7,045 nt of DNA, taken from positions 1-7,045 of the forward strand of contig JAMDCE010000331.1 in the NCBI GenBank assembly GCA_023489135.1, written 5' to 3'. A model generated the notes under the pieces. The model made no database searches and was not told where the DNA came from. It saw only the letters and a program-made list of their open reading frames with translations. The translations under genes and the position numbers were made by a program. The stretch comes from Chloroflexota bacterium (GTDB lineage: Bacteria; Chloroflexota; Chloroflexia; JAMDCE01). How positions within the stretch are numbered: the first letter of the stretch is position 1; each line of letters begins with the position of its first letter. Positions 1-4,376 of this stretch are shown in pieces.

Positions 1-205
1 CGTTGACCAGAATATCGTCTATGAAGATGTCTCCCTCGTCGTGAACCTCCAGGCCGGCGACACAGCGCATCGTCGTCGTTTTTCCGCCGCCGGAAGGGCC
101 AAGGAAAACCATGAATTCTCCATCCCGAATCTCAATGCCAACCTCATGAATCGCCACAAGGTCGCCGAATCGCTTCGTCACACCAACCAGTCGCACAGTT
201 GCCAT
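1..205 (-). CDS. ABC importer ATP-binding protein, second paralogue (partial, N-terminal 68 residues)
   Basis: N-terminal part of an ABC ATPase of the MalK/UgpC (CUT1) type; the gene leaves the window at base 1. The visible 68 residues start MATVRLVGVTKRF, hold an aromatic A-loop region, and carry a Walker A motif GPSGGGKTT at residues 36-44, followed by MRCVAGLE, typical of importer ATPases. The ATG at 205-203 follows a GAAGGGG stretch about 10 bases upstream. It begins 31 bases after the stop of the neighbouring ATPase and aligns with it without gaps over all 68 residues (37 identical by my count, about 54%), so the two are paralogues in tandem. The role would be to energise the upstream permease pair, either as a heterodimer with the first ATPase or as an alternative. 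Signature, Walker B and TOBE regions lie outside the window, so integrity cannot be judged. Confidence 0.93.
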   Translation of the reverse strand, partial: MATVRLVGVTKRFGDLVAIHEVGIEIRDGEFMVFLGPSGGGKTTTMRCVAGLEVHDEGDIFIDDILVN

Positions 206-236
206 TCCCTGCAACCCCTTCTTCTATCAATGCCTT

Positions 237-1331
237 TTAGTTAAGGGCCTTCTCCGTACTTCCGTCAAATACCCGCACCCGACTGAGATCCAGCTTGGCC
301 CAGACTCGATCTCCTATTCGAACTGAAAGCGTTCGTGGGGTCACCGCCTTCCAGATACTCCCGGTCAGGCGAAGGTCAACCACATTCTCCACACCGACGG
401 ACTCGACAACGTAGACCTCGCTCTCAAAGGCCCCCTCCATCGGCTCTTGACTAACGTGAACATCCTCTGGCCTGAATCCTACGATCAATTCCTGGCTCGC
501 AGCATCTCGTAGCATGGCGCTCAGTTCGTCTCCTATCACCAGACTGAGACGTCCATCCTTCGCTCTCAGTCTGGCGTTTCCATCATTCTGTTCTAACACG
601 CAGTCCACCAAGTTTATCGTCGGGCTCCCCACAAACCTGGCCACAAACAGATTCGCCGGTCGATCGTACACCTCCAGCGGCGTTCCGATCTGCTGCAACT
701 CCCCGTGATTAATGACTACTATCCGGTCCGCCATAGCCATAGCGTCCGTTTGATCGTGCGTAACGTAGACCACCGTAGCTTTCAGTTCGTTCTGCAGGCG
801 TTTCAGCTCCACCCGCATCCGCTCTCGCAGCTTGTAGTCCAAATTGCTCAAGGGCTCGTCCATCAGAAACAGCTTTGGCGTACGGACCATAGCTCGGCCG
901 ATAGCTACTCGCTGCATTTCCCCACCGCTGAGGAAGCTCGGTTTCCGCTTCAAGAGGTGACCAATGCTCAGGATCTCGGTCACCTCCTTGATCTTGGTGT
1001 CCATCGCGTCTTTGGGAATATGCCGGGCCTTCAAGGGAAAAGCCAGAATATCTCGCACAGTCATATGCGGGTAAAGCGCATAGGTTTGAAAAATGAAAGC
1101 CACGTCTCGATCAGCCGGGTCCAGTCGGTTCACCACGTCGTCATCTACATAGATCTTACCTTCCTCCGGTTGCTCCAGGCCCGCGATGCAGCGGAGGGTG
1201 GTCGTCTTGCCAGCCCCTGTAGGGCCAAGGATCATCAGGAACTCCCGATCCTTGACGTCGAAGCTCAAACCGTTCACGGCTACAACCTTTTCGAATCTCT
1301 TGGTCACGTCTTCTAATCGAAGCGTTGCCAT
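237..1331 (-). CDS. ABC importer ATP-binding protein, MalK/UgpC type (CUT1)
   Basis: Cytoplasmic ATPase of a carbohydrate-type ABC importer, 364 residues, the usual length for MalK/UgpC. Visible motifs: Walker A GPTGAGKT (36-43), Q-loop Gln82 in IFQTYALYPHMTV, signature LSGGE (134-138), Walker B LFLMDE with catalytic Glu159, D-loop SNLD, and the switch His192 in VTHDQ. The C-terminal ~120 residues form the TOBE-type regulatory part, including VGFRPEDV. Two departures from the commonest forms are Thr38 in Walker A and Glu instead of Gln at the end of LSGGQ; both occur in functional ABC proteins. The frame is open upstream to 1439, but I place the start at the ATG at 1331-1329: it has GAGAGG 9 bases upstream, the protein then begins MATLRLEDVTKRF like its paralogue, and the upstream extension reads through an intergenic repeat. 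It is separated from the permeases by 142 bp. The imported solute cannot be told from the sequence. Confidence 0.96.
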   Translation of the reverse strand: MATLRLEDVTKRFEKVVAVNGLSFDVKDREFLMILGPTGAGKTTTLRCIAGLEQPEEGKIYVDDDVVNRLDPADRDVAFIFQTYALYPHMTVRDILAFPLKARHIPKDAMDTKIKEVTEILSIGHLLKRKPSFLSGGEMQRVAIGRAMVRTPKLFLMDEPLSNLDYKLRERMRVELKRLQNELKATVVYVTHDQTDAMAMADRIVVINHGELQQIGTPLEVYDRPANLFVARFVGSPTINLVDCVLEQNDGNARLRAKDGRLSLVIGDELSAMLRDAASQELIVGFRPEDVHVSQEPMEGAFESEVYVVESVGVENVVDLRLTGSIWKAVTPRTLSVRIGDRVWAKLDLSRVRVFDGSTEKALN

Positions 1332-1340
1332 CCTATGCAA

Positions 1341-1346
1341 CCTCTC
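1341..1346 (-). promoter_or_regulatory. Ribosome-binding site deciding the ATPase start
   Basis: GAGAGG on the minus strand, 9 bases before the ATG at 1331. It favours this start over the upstream in-frame codon at 1439, which would add 36 residues encoded by intergenic repeat. The paralogous ATPase has a similar leader (GGTTGCA a few bases before ATGGCAAC) in front of its own start. Confidence 0.65.
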
Positions 1347-1404
1347 GTCGTTCAGCAGTTCGAACAAAAGCCGCGGACCGGCCGACGGCCGCCCGGCGAC
1401 TAAA

Positions 1405-1448
1405 GAACGTTCCAACGTTGGCACCTTCTCACGTGCCAACCTTCCAAC
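1405..1448. repeat. Intergenic GTTCCAAC-type repeat with hairpin
   Basis: Lies in the 142-bp gap between the second permease and the ATPase. GAACGTTCCAAC (1405-1416) and CCAACCTTCCAAC (1436-1448) are also found at 4354-4365 and 4361-4373 after the large-subunit gene, so both gaps hold members of one repeat family. Between the two motifs, GTTGGCAC (1417-1424) and GTGCCAAC (1433-1440) form a perfect 8-bp stem with an 8-base loop. No run of T follows on the minus strand, so it is not a classical intrinsic terminator. A role in mRNA processing or stability between permease and ATPase genes is possible but is inference. Confidence 0.7.
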
Positions 1449-1473
1449 TCGCAGACTTCCTAACGGGCGTCTC

Positions 1474-2316
1474 TCATCTCTTTATCGCGCCAAAGGTCAT
1501 ACCTCTCAGGAGGTGATTCCTCAACAGGAATGTGAAAATGATAATGGGAAGCATAAACATTACCGAAGACGCTGCTATCTCGCCCCATAGAATACCAAAG
1601 ACGCTGCGCTGGAAAGCAATGTAAGGAGGAGCCGTCCTGGCCACGCTGCTGGTCAGGATCAATGAGAAAACGAACTCGTTCCAAGCCACGATTAGGCAAA
1701 AGAACCCGGTGGCGATCATACCTGGTACAAGCTGAGGAAGGACGACCTTTCGAAAGGCTTGAAACCGGGAGTACCCATCAATTCTCGCTGCATCCTCGTA
1801 GTCCACCGGAATCTCGTCGATGAAGCTCTTCATAATCCAGACGGCAAAAGATAGATTGAACACCGTGTAGAGAATGATCAACCCGAGGTGACTATCGAGA
1901 AGACCCAGAAACTTGTACATTATGAAGATCGGAACGACGATCACCACCGGAGGAAGCATGCGCTGAGACAGAATGTAAAAGAGCATGTCGCTCTTGCCCC
2001 TGAAATTGAAGCGAGAGAAGCTATAGCCGGCCAGGGTTCCCATTCCCACCGCTATCACCGTGCTGGCGACGCCGATAATGGCGCTGTTGAGCATATTAGT
2101 GAGGAACGACGCGCCGGCTCCCGAACTCAGGGAGGTGGCATAGTTACTCAAGACCGGCTGAAAAATGAACTTCGGCGGTCTCGCAAAGATATCGGCTTGG
2201 GTCTTGAACGACGCAAGAATCATCCAAAAGATCGGAAAAATGAAAACAGCCAAAAGAACCACGGTGACCGCATTAAGAAGGTAGCCGGTGGTTCTCCCTT
2301 TCCCTCTCCTCTTCAC
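1474..2316 (-). CDS. ABC importer permease, MalG/UgpE type (CUT1)
   Basis: Inner-membrane permease of a carbohydrate-type ABC importer, 280 residues, normal for the MalG/UgpE family. About six membrane segments can be seen (roughly residues 12-36, 77-101, 111-137, 143-163, 197-222, 248-266). The EAA loop that docks on the ATPase is YEDAARIDGYSRFQAFRKVVLP (starting near 173), with the conserved Gly181, and AWNEF follows as usual in this family. The C-terminus RGMTFGAIKR matches the typical family ending. The start codon is GTG at 2316-2314, preceded by AAAGGACAGGA; it lies 40 bp after the stop of the partner permease. Together the two permeases form the heterodimeric pore. No solute-binding protein gene is seen next to them. 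Confidence 0.96.
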   Translation of the reverse strand: MKRRGKGRTTGYLLNAVTVVLLAVFIFPIFWMILASFKTQADIFARPPKFIFQPVLSNYATSLSSGAGASFLTNMLNSAIIGVASTVIAVGMGTLAGYSFSRFNFRGKSDMLFYILSQRMLPPVVIVVPIFIMYKFLGLLDSHLGLIILYTVFNLSFAVWIMKSFIDEIPVDYEDAARIDGYSRFQAFRKVVLPQLVPGMIATGFFCLIVAWNEFVFSLILTSSVARTAPPYIAFQRSVFGILWGEIAASSVMFMLPIIIFTFLLRNHLLRGMTFGAIKR

Positions 2317-2356
2317 TAATCCTGTCCTTTCAATACAGTATTAGCCGACCGGTAAG

Positions 2357-3319
2357 CTACGTTTGCTGCGCCTTCACCAGGTAGCGTATGTACACATTGC
2401 TTAAAGCGACAATGATGATCAGGAGAATGAAAGCCAGGGCTGTGGACGTACCCGTGTTGTAGCGCTGGAAAGCCTCTCTGTACAAGTAAAAGGATACGCT
2501 CTCGGTCGAGTTGCCTGGACCACCAGAACTGAGAACCCAAACGAAGTCAAAAAGCTTGAACGCGTCCATCGTGCGAAAGAGAAGAGCGATAAGCAGTAGA
2601 GGCGAAACGATAGGCAGAGTAATATAGCGAAACTTGAACCAGGTGGAGGCTCGGTCGACGGCGGCGGCTTCGTACAAGTACTGGGGTATCGACCCGAGAC
2701 CAGCCAGGCAGATGAGAATCATGAACGGGGTCCACATCCAGGTGTCAACGATGACAATCGCATAGAGAGCGGTGTCGGCCTTAGAAAACCAATCCATCGC
2801 CGGAACGTGAAAAGTGCTCATCAAAGACCAGTTGAGAATCCCCCAACCGGGCTCAAAGATGAACCGCCAGAACAACCCAACGACAACCGGGCTCAGCATC
2901 ATCGGCGTTAGGAACAGTATGGTTATAAGACCTCTACCCCGGAATTTCCGATTCAGTAGTAAAGCAATGCCAAATCCCAGAACAAACTCGGAGAAGACGG
3001 CCATTGCCACAAACTTGATGGTAATAACGAATCGGCCCCAGACGGCTGCGCTGCCCAGCAGGATCGCGTAGTTAGAGAATCCCACAAAGACCGGTGAAAG
3101 ATCGAGGTTGACGTTGTATTTGGTGAAACTGAGCACCAGGGACCAGAATAGCGGGAAAGTGCCGAAGGACACGAAAAGTATTAGCGTTGGCAGAATCAAT
3201 ATCCATTTCAAGCTCCGGTCGCTGAGGTGCCGACGTTTGCGAAGGGATACCTGGTATCCGGCCTGATTCCCGGCCTGTACGCTCAGACTTTGGTCACTCA
3301 CTATCTTCTCGTCTGCCAT
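2357..3319 (-). CDS. ABC importer permease, MalF/UgpA type (CUT1)
   Basis: Inner-membrane permease, 320 residues, partner of the MalG-type permease downstream. After a charged cytoplasmic N-terminus of about 37 residues there are six membrane segments (about 38-66, 97-122, 131-152, 184-206, 235-254, 293-315). The EAA loop is YEAAAVDRASTWFKFRYITLP from residue 216; the usual Gly after AxxD is Arg223 here, a small deviation. SGGPGNSTESVSFYLYREAF (265-284) is a hallmark of UgpA/sugar permeases. The ATG at 3319 has AGAGG 8 bases upstream, inside the end of the EthD gene, and sits one base after that gene's TGA (TGATATG), so the two are probably translationally coupled. The tight link ties the importer to the CoxG/EthD genes. 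Confidence 0.96.
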   Translation of the reverse strand: MADEKIVSDQSLSVQAGNQAGYQVSLRKRRHLSDRSLKWILILPTLILFVSFGTFPLFWSLVLSFTKYNVNLDLSPVFVGFSNYAILLGSAAVWGRFVITIKFVAMAVFSEFVLGFGIALLLNRKFRGRGLITILFLTPMMLSPVVVGLFWRFIFEPGWGILNWSLMSTFHVPAMDWFSKADTALYAIVIVDTWMWTPFMILICLAGLGSIPQYLYEAAAVDRASTWFKFRYITLPIVSPLLLIALLFRTMDAFKLFDFVWVLSSGGPGNSTESVSFYLYREAFQRYNTGTSTALAFILLIIIVALSNVYIRYLVKAQQT

Positions 3320-3320
3320 A

Positions 3321-3653
3321 TCAGGACCTCTGCCTTTGGAGGTCGACTTCCTCCTCTTCGAAGATCATCATTACATTGTCGACACCGTAGGGACCAAAGT
3401 CTTCGGCCGAAGCCAAATTCTCCGGAGAAGCCAGGGCTTTGTCCAGCGCTTCCCGATTGTCGAAATGCAACTCGGCCGTCCGATAGTATCTAGGGCCTTC
3501 CTCCGGCGAGATCGCGAGCCCCTTACCGATAACGTATCTTCGCAAACCTGGTATTCTGCTCGCGATGGGAATGTGAACGTTTAGATAGTGGTCTTCGAAG
3601 GTCTCTGGAGTCATGCCAGGAGGTAGGTTCCAGAAAAACACGACCTTAGTCAT
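3321..3653 (-). CDS. EthD-family small alpha/beta-barrel protein
   Basis: A 110-residue protein that looks like the EthD family of dimeric alpha/beta-barrel proteins (named for a gene of ethyl tert-butyl ether degradation). Family-like features are the N-terminal strand KVVFFWNLPPGMTPETFEDHY, the HY...HIPIASRIPGLRRYV block (residues 22-41) with His22 and His27, and the later YYRTAELHFDNREAL with a final VDNVMMIFEE strand. The acidic tail (EEEEVD) is unremarkable. The family is found in catabolic clusters, often without a settled biochemical role, so I give no reaction. The start overlaps the CoxG stop as ATGA, and a strong GGAGG stands 7 bases upstream; the next gene starts one base after its stop. 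It is thus embedded between the CoxG protein and the importer, suggesting a role in the same pathway. Confidence 0.87.
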   Translation of the reverse strand: MTKVVFFWNLPPGMTPETFEDHYLNVHIPIASRIPGLRRYVIGKGLAISPEEGPRYYRTAELHFDNREALDKALASPENLASAEDFGPYGVDNVMMIFEEEEVDLQRQRS

Positions 3654-4102
3654 TTCCCTTCCTCCAATTTACCTTTTACCGAACTGGCGAACTGCGCCGC
3701 GAGTTTTCTGGCTTTGCCCCTCATCACGCTCTCGCCCAGAGTGGCGAGACGACCGACGATGCGCGTCTCCGACGAGTAGGACACTTCTGTCTCTTCGGGG
3801 GACAAAGCTTTGAGTTCCAGGGTGTTTGCGCCGTCTAGCGCACCGGCCTTTCCGACGTCGTCTCCCGTGAGGCGAGAGACGAGTCGACGTGGGGGATCGA
3901 TCTCGGTGATGGTCAATATCAGGTCGAATTTGACGCCGATGAAACCGACCTTCTGCGCCACTCTGGCTCGATAGACGCCGTCGCCAACAACTTCAAGGCT
4001 TTCGCAACCCGGCACGCAAACGCTCAGTCCATCTACGTCCAGCAGGAAACCCCAAACGGTCTCGACAGGCGCCCTTACGGTGAACTTCTCCTCAACCAGC
4101 AT
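3650..4102 (-). CDS. coxG: CoxG-type SRPBCC protein (carbon monoxide dehydrogenase subunit G family)
   Basis: A 150-residue protein of the CoxG family within the SRPBCC/START-like fold, which has a hydrophobic cavity. Visible family features: VRAPVETVWGFLLDVDGLSVCVPGCE (9-34), the GVYRARVAQKVGFIGVKF strand pair (42-59), LDGANTLEL (89-97), and the C-terminal helix GRLATLGESVMRGKARKLAAQF (117-138). In CO dehydrogenase systems CoxG is associated with membrane recruitment and quinone handling of the molybdenum enzyme; by analogy it would help the large-subunit enzyme encoded just upstream. It lacks the long C-terminal tail of some CoxG proteins and ends soon after the core fold, with no membrane helix. 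The ATG at 4102 has GAGGGA close upstream. It is the first gene after the 274-bp repeat-bearing gap, so it may head its own transcript. Confidence 0.9.
   Translation of the reverse strand: MLVEEKFTVRAPVETVWGFLLDVDGLSVCVPGCESLEVVGDGVYRARVAQKVGFIGVKFDLILTITEIDPPRRLVSRLTGDDVGKAGALDGANTLELKALSPEETEVSYSSETRIVGRLATLGESVMRGKARKLAAQFASSVKGKLEEGK
3661..3665 (-). promoter_or_regulatory. Strong ribosome-binding site of the EthD gene
   Basis: GGAGG on the minus strand, 7 bases before the EthD ATG and inside the last codons of the CoxG gene. With the ATGA overlap it suggests efficient, possibly coupled translation of EthD. Confidence 0.6.
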
Positions 4103-4120
4103 CTTCCCTCACTCTAGAGC

Positions 4121-4243
4121 TCACCGCGGAGATCGCAGAAGGGGAATAGGGGTTATGGGATAACGGTTGGGGGGTAAGAGTACTCATAACTTTATCCCTT
4201 AACCCCTCGCCCCTGATCCTTAATCTCTGCGCCTCCGCGGTGA
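4121..4243. repeat. Long imperfect inverted repeat in the gap before the CoxG gene
   Basis: Outer arms TCACCGCGGAG (4121-4131) and CTCCGCGGTGA (4233-4243) are perfect complements of 11 bp. Inside, CGCAGA (4134-4139) pairs with TCTGCG (4226-4231), GGGG (4141-4144) with CCCC (4210-4213), AGGGGTTA (4148-4155) with TAACCCCT (4200-4207), and GGGATAA (4157-4163) with TTATCCC (4192-4198). The central ~28 bases form the loop. The whole could fold as one long hairpin of about 120 bases. No coding sequence is inside. It may be a small dispersed repeat or non-autonomous element; I see no clear target duplication. The gap also lacks a convincing promoter, although the CoxG gene probably needs one. Confidence 0.75.
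4141..4174 (+). other. Potential G-quadruplex run on the plus strand
   Basis: Four G-runs, GGGG, GGGG, GGG and GGGGGG, are separated by 4, 4 and 9 bases (AATA, TTAT, ATAACGGTT). The last spacer is longer than the usual 7-base limit, so the quadruplex is plausible rather than certain. It lies in the left arm of the inverted repeat and is on the non-coding strand for the minus-strand genes, where the transcript would be C-rich. Confidence 0.35.
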
Positions 4244-4345
4244 ATTGTCACGGTGTAAAGACGCAGCGGGCTGTGTCTGCTACTGCTTCCTTCACCGTGG
4301 TATTGACCACCGAGCAACCTTTATCCGTTGGCTCACCTGAAGTCA

Positions 4346-4369
4346 GAAGGTTGGAACGTTCCAACCTTC
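4346..4369. repeat. 24-bp perfect palindrome just after the large-subunit gene
   Basis: The half-site GAAGGTTGGAAC is followed at once by its exact complement, giving a 24-bp palindrome with no spacer. It is 7 bases beyond the stop codon of the large hydroxylase subunit, and the flanking CCTTCCAACGTT continues up to that stop. The motif recurs in degenerate form at 1405-1448. As RNA it could form a hairpin at the 3' end of the large-subunit message, but a hairpin without loop must open a few central pairs, and no T-run follows, so I do not call it a terminator. Confidence 0.8.
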
Positions 4370-4376
4370 CAACGTT

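Noticed and set aside
705..1316. A 203-codon plus-strand open frame opposite the ATPase.
   Set aside because: The minus strand encodes all ABC motifs in order; the opposite frame is a shadow with no family resemblance.
4219..4255. A GTGACA hexamer on the minus strand as a possible -35 box for the CoxG gene.
   Set aside because: At 17 bases the partner AGAGAT is a poor -10 match, and the site lies in a repeat; not enough to call a promoter.
4346..4369. Palindrome as an intrinsic terminator of the large-subunit gene.
   Set aside because: No T-run follows on the transcribed side and the hairpin has no natural loop; kept only as a repeat.
1405..4376. The repeats as a CRISPR array.
   Set aside because: There are only two sites about 2.9 kb apart, with no regular repeat-spacer units and no cas genes.
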